A program made the translations under genes and the position numbers. Under the pieces are notes generated by a model. It saw nothing but the letters and a program-made list of their open reading frames with translations, was not told the DNA's origin and did not search any database. Shown here piece after piece: positions 1 through 7,600 of a DNA stretch of 23,938 nt. Origin of the DNA: a virus; the IMG/VR virus record IMGVR_UViG_3300044699_000029, positions 1-23,938 of that record. One strand, given 5' to 3'. How positions within the stretch are numbered: position 1 is the stretch's first letter; every line of letters starts with the position of its first letter.

Positions 1-19
1 GGCAGGCTGTGCGCTCAGG

Positions 20-809
20 CTAGCAGCCGATGTTGACCCCACGCGCCGCCATGAACGGCGCCGGGTTGACCCTGGCACTGTTGGCGGTGCCGCCCAGGCG
101 CACCTCGAAGTGAAGATGGGGCCCGGTGGCGTTGCCGGTGGCGCCCACCCGCCCGATGCTCTGCCCGGCGGCCACGTGCGCGCCGACCGGCAGAGGCGAC
201 GGGGACGGCATGTGCATGTAGAGGGTGAAGACTCCACCCCCGTGCGAGATGACCACGTAATAGCCCGCGCCGCCCGCCTGATACGCCTTGCGCAAGATGA
301 CCCCGGCGGCGGCGGCCCGGATGGTCGTCCCGTACGGCTGGGCCATGTCCACACCCCCGTGGAAGCTGCCCGTCGACGCGCGCCAGCCGTAGCAGGAATT
401 GCCGTGCTTACCCGACGCGAGAGGGTGTACCCATCCGCTGCCTGACGGCGGGCGGGCGGGGACGCGCGGCGGACTTGCGGGTACGGGTGTTGAGCTGGCG
501 CAGGCAATCAGCGCGCTAGCGCCGACCGGGATAAGCCGCTCGGGCCAGCCGTTGGCTTGCTGGATCGCAGGCCACCGGCTGAACCCGCCGCAGTAGCGGC
601 TGGCCCACCGGCCGTACGTGTCGCCGGGTACAACAGCGACACGTATCGGGGCGGCAGCCGTGGTGAGCGCGGGGCGTAGAGGCGGCACGCTCATTCGGGG
701 TCACGCGTGCCGCTGAGAGCGCCGTGGCGGGCCCGGCCGGTGCACCTGTGGCTAAGGAGATGGACAGGACGCTCAGCGCCGCAGCGGGCACTAGAAGGCG
801 ACGTAACAC
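20..809 (-). CDS. Secreted LysM-M23 peptidoglycan peptidase (one frame break)
   Basis: About 262 residues with one extra base removed. GTG at 809 has GGAG five bases upstream and begins a signal peptide (MLRRLLVPAAALSVLSISLA then TGAPAGPA). The frame is lost near 673-686 and the enzyme continues in another frame, where an ATG at 694 has no ribosome site. A LysM-like domain follows (VVPGDTYGRWASRYCGGFSR to ANGWPERLIPVG), a Pro/Ser linker, then an M23 zinc endopeptidase with HxxxD in FHGGVDMAQ and HxH in GPHLHFEV, plus YYVVISHGGGVFTLYMHM. It cuts peptide cross-links in cell wall. The secretion signal sets it apart from the cytoplasmic GH25 lysin. Confidence 0.82.
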
Positions 810-914
810 TTGATCTCCAGGGTCGGCCGGGGGCACTCGCGCGCTCCGTCATGCCCGGCGTGGGTCGTGTGCCCGGCTGTTTCGGACCCCGGCAATTGAC
901 ATGTGCGCCTGACC

Positions 915-1202
915 CTACGCCTTGCCCCGAAGATTGCCCGGATAGGAGCGCGGCCGCCGCGCTCCGGCCTCACCGGCGTCTGCGGTCACCACCCCGGCCG
1001 GGCATTGGGCGTATTCGGCTTCGAGCATGGGCACCCGTAGGTAGCCCACATGCAGCCCGGCCGGGCCCGTGCCGAACGTCCACCACTCGTGGTCGCCGCC
1101 CACCCCGGCGAGCAGATCGACGGCCTCTTTCAACGCGAGCCGGGGCATGTTCATTTGTCGCATGCCATCAGGCGACCAGACCGAGACGGAGGCGTGCCAC
1201 AC
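915..1202 (-). CDS. Small acidic-core protein, unknown
   Basis: About 95 residues. GTG at 1202 (MWHASVSVWSPDGMRQMNMP) with GATGGG upstream; a TTG at 1208 is an alternative. It has the pattern ALKEAVDLLAGVGGDHEWWT, then TGPAGLHVGYLRVPMLEAE and PAGVVTADAGEAGARR, which I associate with a small actinophage protein family of unknown function. Aromatic and hydrophobic content suggests a compact fold. Confidence 0.55.
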   Translation of the reverse strand: MWHASVSVWSPDGMRQMNMPRLALKEAVDLLAGVGGDHEWWTFGTGPAGLHVGYLRVPMLEAEYAQCPAGVVTADAGEAGARRPRSYPGNLRGKA

Positions 1203-1226
1203 GGGCAACCCATCGTTGAGGCGTGC

Positions 1227-1376
1227 TCAACGGTCAACGGCGAGTATCGACATGATTTGCCAGCCGCCGCCGTGGCGGCGTACGCGCCGCAGCCCGGCCT
1301 TGACTGCGGCCACGTGCACCGGGCTGGCCGGGTCATCGATCGGGTGCGCGAGCGCATACGCCTGCCGTTGGTTCAC
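1227..1376 (-). CDS. Very small basic protein, unknown
   Basis: 49 residues from a GTG (MNQRQAYALAHPIDDPASPV) ten bases after the previous stop; ribosome site weak (GGTGAG). Ends in a basic helix and strand (VKAGLRRVRRHGGGWQIMSI). The reading frame is well placed between two probable genes and has no overlap, which supports it, but its length makes it uncertain. Confidence 0.4.
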   Translation of the reverse strand: MNQRQAYALAHPIDDPASPVHVAAVKAGLRRVRRHGGGWQIMSILAVDR

Positions 1377-1386
1377 CGGGCTGCGC

Positions 1387-1632
1387 TCACCCGGCTGTGG
1401 TGAGTACGCGGATGGTGACCGACACATTGCCGTGTGCTTGGCCCCCGTCGGCGTGGCCGTTGGCCTCCACGATCGTGGTGCGCGCCTCGCCCGCCAGCGC
1501 CACGACATCGGCGAGGTATTTGCGGGTCAGCGCGCCGAGCTCGCCGCCGTACTGGAAGTTGGGGTGTGGGTCGGCTGCCAGCTTCGCGGCCACGTCGGGC
1601 TGCGGCCCGGCGTGGATGACTGAGAACGACAT
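1387..1632 (-). CDS. Small conserved-looking protein, unknown
   Basis: 81 residues, starting MSFSVIHAGPQPDVAAKLAA at an ATG with AAAGGA about nine bases upstream. Helical start and a middle helix (ALTRKYLADVVALAGEART), then a beta end with a His-rich turn (NGHADGGQAHGNVSVTIRVL). Such short proteins after the lysis block are common in actinophages and unassigned. Not recognised. Confidence 0.55.
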   Translation of the reverse strand: MSFSVIHAGPQPDVAAKLAADPHPNFQYGGELGALTRKYLADVVALAGEARTTIVEANGHADGGQAHGNVSVTIRVLTTAG

Positions 1633-1820
1633 TCGGGGGGTCCTTTCCTCGGGGGTGGTTCTGGCAGAGCACGATACGCGGCGCCTCACTTTGACGAGGG
1701 AGGGCCAGGCTCCATGCGCTCGGTGCCTTCACCGTAGAGGAAGCATGTCACGTATTCCCAGCAGCGCCGTGGCATGCGACACGGCCCCGTCAGGCATGAA
1801 CCGGCGCGTTTGTCTTTGGT
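1633..1820. other. Intergenic stretch with no convincing gene
   Basis: With the adjoining palindrome this is about 200 bases without a supported gene. A 22-codon frame at 1729-1797 lacks a ribosome site and is not called. A loose TATCGT on the coding strand is not paired with a good -35 box. An AAAGGA site at the low end belongs to the following gene. Confidence 0.4.
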
Positions 1821-1836
1821 GATCGGCCGATCGGCC
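1821..1836. repeat. GATCGGCC palindrome just after the membrane gene
   Basis: Two overlapping perfect palindromes, GATCGGCCGATC (1821-1832) and GGCCGATCGGCC (1825-1836), lie just past the stop of the membrane gene. On the coding strand the sequence downstream has no T-tract, so a classical terminator is doubtful. It may stall or protect transcripts at the end of the lysis block, or serve as a protein-binding site. Confidence 0.35.
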
Positions 1837-1837
1837 A

Positions 1838-2533
1838 TCACGACTCAGGGGCCTGCACGGCGGCGGGGCCTGTGTCGATGTGCACCGGCGGCGGCGGGGA
1901 CAGCGAGGGCACCGAGGACGGATCCAGCTTGAGCCGGTGAATGTAGGCCAGCATGGCCATGGTGGCGCCCATGCTCGCCGAGGTGAGCGCGGTCGCGCCG
2001 ACCTCGCGCCAGTTAAACGGCGCGCCTGACTCCAGGGTGGCCCGCACAACCTGCAGGACGGCGTCCAGCGCGGGCAGCACCACAAGCCCCACGACGGCTT
2101 GAGCGATGGTGCGGGCCGCCCGGTTACGCGCGTCAGCTTTCAGCCAACTGGTGACCATGTTCTCCTCCACGGTTGTGGCCCGCAGCTCCAGGGTGAGCCG
2201 GTGCACCATCACCAGTGTGATGATCCCGAACACGATCGCAAAGATCCATTCGGGTACACCCAGGCCGAACCCGAGCAGGGTGAAACTCAGCGATTCGATG
2301 ACGACTGCGGCCGTGGTCAGGATCAGGTGCCAGGCGACCTCGCGCACTTGCGGGTCTGGGTCGCGTACGCCGTAGCCGTCGCCCCGGCGCGCCAGATACA
2401 GCACGAGGAACACGATCCCGATGGTGGCCGTCGCCAGCAGCTCGATCATGATGACAGCGATCACGGGCAGCCCGAGGACTACCGCCAGCGCCGCGAACGC
2501 GACCCCGAACCCGATCAGGAATATGGCAATCAC
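1838..2533 (-). CDS. Multi-span membrane protein, candidate holin
   Basis: 231 residues, GTG start in a GTGA overlap. About four to five hydrophobic segments are seen: 2-24 and 26-48 (IAIFLIGFGVAFAALAVVLG, IMIELLATATIGIVFLVLYL), about 68-90 and 92-112 (LILTTAAVVIESLSFTLLG, IFAIVFGIITLVMVHRLTLE), and a weaker one (IAQAVVGLVVLPALDAVLQ). The C-terminus is proline-rich (SVPSLSPPPPVHIDTGPA). It is the largest membrane protein near the GH25 lysin. Holin is the simplest idea, but it is large for one and could be a transport or exclusion protein. Confidence 0.6.
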   Translation of the reverse strand: MIAIFLIGFGVAFAALAVVLGLPVIAVIMIELLATATIGIVFLVLYLARRGDGYGVRDPDPQVREVAWHLILTTAAVVIESLSFTLLGFGLGVPEWIFAIVFGIITLVMVHRLTLELRATTVEENMVTSWLKADARNRAARTIAQAVVGLVVLPALDAVLQVVRATLESGAPFNWREVGATALTSASMGATMAMLAYIHRLKLDPSSVPSLSPPPPVHIDTGPAAVQAPES

Positions 2534-2760
2534 CGGCGCCTACCCATTGCCCGTTGAATTCGATTTGCTAGGTCATCACGCGCTCTTTCAACATCTTTCC
2601 ACTGTCGCCTGGTCGCACGTAAGTCCTGCTCTGCCCCGGCGCGGGCCTCGGCTGCTGCGGCCATTTCCTCGGGCGCGACCGGTTCGGGCATCCACTGCGG
2701 CGGCAGCAGCCGCCGAAGCATCCACATGTGAAGGCGCCGGATCGCCTCGGGCAGGTTCAT
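2530..2760 (-). CDS. Small coiled-coil protein, unknown
   Basis: 76 residues, ATG at 2760 overlapping the previous stop. N-terminal amphipathic helix (MNLPEAIRRLHMWMLRRLLP), a proline-rich bend, then a charged alanine-rich helix (AAAAEARAGAEQDLRATRRQ, KDVERARDDLANRIQRAMGR). Very basic end. Small helical proteins of this type lie in lysis modules of actinophages but have no agreed role. The amphipathic N-terminus may associate with the membrane; this is inference. Confidence 0.55.
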   Translation of the reverse strand: MNLPEAIRRLHMWMLRRLLPPQWMPEPVAPEEMAAAAEARAGAEQDLRATRRQWKDVERARDDLANRIQRAMGRRR

Positions 2761-3056
2761 GTGGGCCCGGTTCGTGTGGGCCCAGTCCAGCCCGGCGGCG
2801 GCTGTTGGGTCGGTGGGTTGGGTGTGATCGCCGATGTTACCGGCGAGATCATGTGTGATATCTGGGCGTCTCGCTCGCCAAGGCGCGCCATAACGGAATC
2901 GTAGGCGTGGCGCCAGTCATCCGCGCGTTTACTGTGTGCCTCGGCGGCCGCCGAGTGCGCGGCGACCGCCGTACGGAAGAACCGGTATAAGAGCCATACA
3001 ACAGCGCCAGAGATGCCCGGCGGGCCGATCAGAGCCGCCCACTCTTGCAGGCTCAC
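2757..3056 (-). CDS. Single-span membrane protein with coiled tail
   Basis: 99 residues, GTG start six bases after the endolysin stop. One N-terminal membrane segment (PGISGAVVWLLYRFFRTAVA), then a helix (AAEAHSKRADDWRHAYDSVM) and a Pro/Gly/Thr-rich end (NPPTQQPPPGWTGPTRTGPT). A single hydrophobic span followed by a charged helix next to the lysin is a common build for small holins or holin accessories; other roles are possible. Overlaps the next gene (ATGA). Confidence 0.55.
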   Translation of the reverse strand: MSLQEWAALIGPPGISGAVVWLLYRFFRTAVAAHSAAAEAHSKRADDWRHAYDSVMARLGERDAQISHMISPVTSAITPNPPTQQPPPGWTGPTRTGPT

Positions 3057-3062
3057 CGGGGG

Positions 3063-4172
3063 TTACGCGGGGGGAGCGACAGCGAGCGCGCCCGGCACCT
3101 GAGGCAGGCTCGTGCGCGAGATGACGTTCTCCACCTCCGCGCGGACCTGATCGGGCGTCGCGCCGCCGCCGCCGGTGGCCCCGCCGCCGCCGCCCGTGCC
3201 GCCGCTGTCCACATCGGAGCCCACGCGCATACCGCCGATCGCGCGAAGCTGCGCCTCGTTGGGCACCACGATGTACTTGGCGCCCAGGCTCTCCATGAGC
3301 AGCCACGCCTTATAGGCCGTGTCGGCGGGCTCGCCGGGCTGCGCCTCGGATTGCAGCGACCGATAGCACACGCCATCACTGCAGTAGATCGTGGCGTTGC
3401 CCTCGACTTTGAGATACATGGGGATCATGTCTTGCCCTTCTCCTGCTGGCGTTCCCTCTTGAATGGCTGCCCAAAGCTGCGCCATGGTGCCCCGGAACGC
3501 GTTGCAATCCGTGGCGTCCGAGGCACCCGGGCAGTTGGCGCCTGATGTGTACTGCCAACCGTTGGGGAGTCTTCCGCCTATGGGATCGTCCCAGCCGGTG
3601 CCGTTGTTACCCCCGGCGGCATCGTAGACCGCGCGCGGTGTGCCGTCGCCGCCGCTGTAATGCGACTGGATCAGCAGCCCCGGCAGCTCGTTCCCGTCGG
3701 CGTTGGGCATGTAATTATTGACCACCCATTGCGGCAGATACCACGTCATCGGCATGCGCGGCTTGGCCCACCACGCGTCGCGGAAGCGCAGCACATCCTC
3801 CCAGCGCGGCCACAGCCCGTTGCTGACCAACTCGGGATAATGCTCGATGTCGGCCATCGCCCAGTCGGATCCGACCTTGTCGGCCTCCGATTCGAGCCAG
3901 TCGGCCTGCCGCATGTGGCTGGCCGCGTCGCCGTGGATCAGGTTGTGATAGGCGCCTCGGTGCGCGTACGCCGCCCGGGCGGCACCCAGGCTCATCTCGG
4001 CGAAGTACGGCGAGGCCCGGTTGAATCCGTTCGGGTCGCCGTAGGTGGCGCGGGCGCACATCACCCCCGATGTCGCCGCCTTGATCAGATCCCAGTCCAG
4101 CGGCGAACCGCGCCGGTTGCGGTCCCAAAACGACACGTCGATCCACAGTGTGCTGATCTCATCACCGGACAT
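3063..4172 (-). CDS. Endolysin, glycoside hydrolase family 25 (lysozyme-like)
   Basis: 369 residues, ATG sharing its A with the upstream TAA. GH25 domain about 1-235: first strand WIDVSFWDRNR, catalytic D-x-E in MADIEHYPE, TWYLPQWVVNNYM, and the closing QYTSGANCPGASDATDCNAF. GH25 enzymes cut the MurNAc-GlcNAc bond of peptidoglycan. No signal peptide, so it needs a holin for release. The C-terminal third is a separate region with IYCSDGVCYRSLQ and KAWLLMESLGAKYIVVPNEA, a Gly/Thr linker (SGGTGGGGGATGGGG) and a helical tail (VRAEVENVISRTSLPQ). The linker suggests a hinged C-terminal module of unknown binding target. Confidence 0.85.
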   Translation of the reverse strand: MSGDEISTLWIDVSFWDRNRRGSPLDWDLIKAATSGVMCARATYGDPNGFNRASPYFAEMSLGAARAAYAHRGAYHNLIHGDAASHMRQADWLESEADKVGSDWAMADIEHYPELVSNGLWPRWEDVLRFRDAWWAKPRMPMTWYLPQWVVNNYMPNADGNELPGLLIQSHYSGGDGTPRAVYDAAGGNNGTGWDDPIGGRLPNGWQYTSGANCPGASDATDCNAFRGTMAQLWAAIQEGTPAGEGQDMIPMYLKVEGNATIYCSDGVCYRSLQSEAQPGEPADTAYKAWLLMESLGAKYIVVPNEAQLRAIGGMRVGSDVDSGGTGGGGGATGGGGATPDQVRAEVENVISRTSLPQVPGALAVAPPA

Positions 4173-4969
4173 TACGGCAGCCCCGCATCCCAGCCCTCAA
4201 AGCTGAATTGGCTTCCGGCGATCCAGTTACCGGCCTCCGGAAAGATCGTGATTGTGGTGTACGGCGCGGCGCCGTTCCATGTGCCGCCGCCCTGCTGCAC
4301 CCATTGGCCGGTGGCCGGGGATTGGATCGTGTTGTCAAAGGTCCACGGCAGGATGGAAGTGTGGCCGCTGGGCGCGTCCAGCCCGGCGAAGTGGAGGTTT
4401 CCTATGGCGAATGTTCCGGCCAGCGCGGCGGCGACAGGCTGCAAGCCGACGTTGGCGAACGCGGCGGCGGTCTGCGCGGCGCCTGATACGGCGGTAGCGG
4501 CAGACTGGGTGTACTGGGTGTTGTAGTTGTTTCCCGTGTCGCCGTTGATCCGGATCCGGCACGCCTGCGCCGCGAACCCGCCCGCGTCGGACCGGGCAAC
4601 CCAGCGAATCGAGCAGCGCTGCAACGGGAACGGCAGCGACGGCAGCGTAAAGACGACCGTGGCAGCCGAGGCGGTCAACACCTTCGCCTTGCGGTACGGG
4701 CTCAGCATGGTCCACGAGCTGGCGACGCTGGGCAGCCCGCCGCCGTTGTAGAACTCAAAGACATTCCAGTCCAGGCGGTGCGAGATGAACCCGAGCGGCA
4801 CAGCGATAGTCGGGTTGGCGGTGAACACGGCCGCCCGCTGCAGGTAGTCGGCGAAGCGGACCGGAGTCAGCTTCTCGATCTGCTCGGCAAGATCCTTGAA
4901 CTGGGCGGCCAGGTCGTTGAGCGCCAACGACTCAGGGGTCCTTATCGAGGCAAGCTTGGTCGTAGGCAC
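4172..4969 (-). CDS. Tail protein with N-terminal coiled coil, candidate receptor-binding protein
   Basis: 265 residues, GTG start with AGGGGAC upstream. N-terminal helix with heptad character (NDLAAQFKDLAEQIEKLTPV) may trimerise. The rest is beta-rich: GFISHRLDWNVFEFYNGGGL, TVVFTLPSLPFPLQRCSIRW, IGNLHFAGLDAPSGHTSILP, and a C-terminal WIAGSQFSFEGWD. Last tail gene before the endolysin, a common slot for the protein that contacts the host. Receptor binding is inferred from order and build only. Ends in a TAATG overlap with the endolysin gene. Confidence 0.55.
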   Translation of the reverse strand: MPTTKLASIRTPESLALNDLAAQFKDLAEQIEKLTPVRFADYLQRAAVFTANPTIAVPLGFISHRLDWNVFEFYNGGGLPSVASSWTMLSPYRKAKVLTASAATVVFTLPSLPFPLQRCSIRWVARSDAGGFAAQACRIRINGDTGNNYNTQYTQSAATAVSGAAQTAAAFANVGLQPVAAALAGTFAIGNLHFAGLDAPSGHTSILPWTFDNTIQSPATGQWVQQGGGTWNGAAPYTTITIFPEAGNWIAGSQFSFEGWDAGLP

Positions 4970-4983
4970 TGCGGGTGTCCCCT

Positions 4984-5874
4984 CTACAACATCGTCAATT
5001 CCAGCAAGGTCAGGCCGCTCGATTTCATGTCATTGTAGGTGCGCCAACGCGTCGACAGTGCCGCGTAGGAGTCGGCGGTGTTGGCGGCGGCGGTCCCGGG
5101 CGGGTAGCCGATCGAATCGAATGGGATACCGATGATCTGCTGGCGGTCGGCCGAAAGGCGGATCCGGGGTGTCACCGGCGTCGCGCCGATCGACACGTAA
5201 AGCGACTCGCCGCCGAACTGCGCCGGGTACTGCAGCAGCAGCGGCGCGCCCGATGCCAGCAGTGCACGGATGGCTGTTTCGGTGGCCTGGTCGGGTGCGT
5301 AGAGCTCCATGGCGTCGCCCACGTCCTGACCGCGCAGCTGATAGACCACGATCGGGTCGGTGCGCTGCGGCGGGCGCAGGACACCCCGGCGGTCGGGCAG
5401 GCTGCGGTTGCCGCGCTCGTGCACGGTCACCCGCATGTTCAGCGACGGATTCAGCGGTGCTTTGAGCCAGTGCCGCCCGCCGCCGGACACGCTCAGCGTG
5501 CCGGTGGAGTAGGCGTCGCCGGGCCGTTCGGCCGCGCTCACGTTGTAGAACACCAACTGATCGAGCGGCGCCTCGTAGTCGCGGCGGGCCCAATGGGTGC
5601 ACACCACGGCCGGGTCGCCGCCGCGCACATCGGTGGTAACCGCGTCGGCGTCGGTGCGTGTCACGTCGGCGCTGTCCACGTCGGGCCAGTACAGGTCTAC
5701 GCGTATGCGGGCCTGGCTGTCGTCGGCGTTCGCGGTCAGGTACGGCCCGTACAGCCCGTTGGCGATCAGCCCGTGAGGGCCGTCGTAGGCGAACCGGCCG
5801 GGCAGCAGCGACGCGCTGCGGCGCAGCACACTGGTCTGCCCGAACAGCTGACGTATCCGGCTCGCGGCGGGCAT
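4984..5874 (-). CDS. Minor tail protein, unknown
   Basis: About 296 residues starting MPAASRIRQLFGQTSVLRRS. ATG at 5874 lies six bases after the previous stop; no strong ribosome site, so coupling to the upstream gene is likely. Beta-rich mixture: LTANADDSQARIRVDLYWPD, DQLVFYNVSAAERPGDAYST and RVTVHERGNRSLPDRRGVLR, then a helix ATETAIRALLASGAPLLLQY and FGGESLYVSIGATPVTPRIR. The pattern of repeated strands followed by a compact alpha/beta section matches actinophage tail-tip proteins of unknown role. Confidence 0.6.
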   Translation of the reverse strand: MPAASRIRQLFGQTSVLRRSASLLPGRFAYDGPHGLIANGLYGPYLTANADDSQARIRVDLYWPDVDSADVTRTDADAVTTDVRGGDPAVVCTHWARRDYEAPLDQLVFYNVSAAERPGDAYSTGTLSVSGGGRHWLKAPLNPSLNMRVTVHERGNRSLPDRRGVLRPPQRTDPIVVYQLRGQDVGDAMELYAPDQATETAIRALLASGAPLLLQYPAQFGGESLYVSIGATPVTPRIRLSADRQQIIGIPFDSIGYPPGTAAANTADSYAALSTRWRTYNDMKSSGLTLLELTML

Positions 5875-5879
5875 CGCGG

Positions 5880-6704
5880 TTACGCCTGCGCGAATTCGAT
5901 GGTGCCGTGTGTGGCCACCACGGCCGTACCGGTCAGGTGGTAGATCATGTGCGGTGCGGTGCCGTCGGGGATGGCGTGGCCCCCGTCGGCCATCGAGAAC
6001 GAGTCGATACCGCCGCCGGGCAGCGCCCGCAGCTTGCGCCCAAGCACCCGGTACATGACCAGACTCAGGGCGCCCGAGGTCAAGGTGGACGCTAGCGCGA
6101 ACGAGGTGGGGCCCTGCACGCCGTAGTCCCCGGCGGCCAGCGAGATGGGCAGCCAGGTGCCCGCCACGGCCGTGGCGGGGATGGTGACCGTCGTGCTGCG
6201 CCCGGCCACGCCTGACGAGTTGGTGTAGACGATCGTGGCGACCACCGGGGCGCCGTTGCCGGTGACCGTGGAGATCTCCACGGCCAGGCCGACGCCGACA
6301 CCGGCGGTGGACATGTTGGCGTCGCGTGGCGGCAGCGTGGCGGGGACGATGGCCTGGGCGCCGGGCGCGGTCGTCACTGACAGACCCGAGTTGTCCCATA
6401 GCCTGTCGACCCAGAACCCGAAATCGACGTTTGGTGTGGCGGCCAGCGGGGCCCAGTCGGCCCAGTTGAGCCAGCACGATTTACCGGCTGCGGCGGCCGG
6501 GGCGGCCACGGTCCCCGAGCGTCCGTTGGACACGATCGCCCCGTTCACGCCGTTGGCCGAGACAGAGCCCGCGCCCGGTGTGCCGGTCAGATACAGGCCG
6601 CTGTGGTAGACCCCGGCCGCCTCGCCGGTGAACGCGTCTTTGGCCCATTCGAGCACGGGCAGACGGCCCTGCATGAGAGCGTCGATGAACCCTATTGTTG
6701 CCAT
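5880..6704 (-). CDS. Minor tail or fibre-like structural protein
   Basis: 274 residues, ATG with AGGGGC upstream. Short helical start (IGFIDALMQGRLPVLEWAKD), then a glycine/serine/threonine-rich beta region: GAGSVSANGVNGAIVSNGRS, VVATIVYTNSSGVAGRSTTV, TIPATAVAGTWLPISLAAGD. The C-terminus (PHMIYHLTGTAVVATHGTI) reads as a further beta strand block. Similar proteins occur in the tail-tip cluster of actinophages. No catalytic motif; likely structural or receptor-facing. Confidence 0.6.
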   Translation of the reverse strand: MATIGFIDALMQGRLPVLEWAKDAFTGEAAGVYHSGLYLTGTPGAGSVSANGVNGAIVSNGRSGTVAAPAAAAGKSCWLNWADWAPLAATPNVDFGFWVDRLWDNSGLSVTTAPGAQAIVPATLPPRDANMSTAGVGVGLAVEISTVTGNGAPVVATIVYTNSSGVAGRSTTVTIPATAVAGTWLPISLAAGDYGVQGPTSFALASTLTSGALSLVMYRVLGRKLRALPGGGIDSFSMADGGHAIPDGTAPHMIYHLTGTAVVATHGTIEFAQA

Positions 6705-6725
6705 CTGCCCCTAGCCCCTTTCCGG

Positions 6726-7513
6726 TTATGTCGGTATGCGTGAGAAACGCATCTCGTGAAGCCACACGATGTAGCCCCCGCCAAGCCCACTGCCGCCGCT
6801 GACGACGGTGCGCAGCGCGACCCGCGCGTATTCCACACCGCCGCCCGGGTGTGTGACTGAGCCGGATTGCCAGTTGCTGCCCGGTGTTGTCGTCGGCCCC
6901 AGCGACATCACGGTGGTTGTGGTTGCCGCGTCGGCCCACCCGTCGGTGACCTCTTGGAACCATCCCACGATCAGCTGCACGGTGACACCGGGCGGCGATG
7001 CTGTGGACAGATACCACAGGCGTCAACGTTGAAGGTCTCCCCGGGCGCGTCGGCGGCGGTGTTGATCGGGATGGCGGCGCTGAAGCTGTAGAAGTCGTCA
7101 GCGTTTTGCAGGTTGGTCATCTGCACCATGGCCAGGCGGTGCGCCACCGGGTCGAAGGCACCCCACAGCACGGGGTTGCCGGTGCCCGACGCGTGGTAGG
7201 AATCCCACATGTACGGGGGCTGCAGGTCGCTGGCGGACGGGTGGCGCTGGGCGTAAAAGCTTCCGTTGGCGGCCAGGTTGCCCGACTGCCCGGCCCGCCC
7301 GCCTACCACGATGCCTTGCATGCTTCCGTTGACCGAGCGGAACAACACCTCCACCTGATCGCCGGGCACGGGCACGTAGCTAGTCAGATAGGGCAAGTCG
7401 ACGGGTGCGGGCCCGCCCATGTTGACCCAGACGATCGCGGCTGTCGCGACCGGGAACGCGACCACGGTGCCGGTGCGGCTGATCGGGTCGCTGGGCCCGG
7501 AGGGTCTGGTCAT
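6726..7513 (-). CDS. Minor tail protein (one frame break)
   Basis: About 262 residues after restoring one base near 7010. The start MTRPSGPSDPISRTGTVVAF at 7513 is chosen for its fit with sibling tail proteins; it lacks a good ribosome site, and in-frame GTG codons at 7534 and 7546 are alternatives. The N-terminal part is an OB-like beta barrel (VPVPGDQVEVLFRSVNGSMQ, GIVVGGRAGQSGN). After VDACGI the frame breaks, and the rest resumes as LSTASPPGVTVQLIVGWFQE through VTHPGGGVEYARVALRTVVS to IVWLHEMRFSRIPT. This is a beta-sandwich pattern. Probably part of the baseplate or tail tip. Confidence 0.65.
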
Positions 7514-7600
7514 GAATGATGCTGTTCCGATCACTAGGCTAAGCACAAGTACCGAAACCGGTGCCCAGGCATGCGGGCACGAGCACGAATCTGGATCTGT

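Noticed and set aside
896-925. TTGACA on the + strand as a promoter
   Set aside because: No -10 box at the right spacing and no + strand gene to serve.
1729-1797. 22-codon minus-strand open frame
   Set aside because: No ribosome site and no feature beyond chance in a GC-rich gap.
3660-4526. 288-residue + strand frame opposite the endolysin
   Set aside because: The minus strand has clear GH25 catalytic motifs; the + frame crosses two minus-strand genes and has no features.
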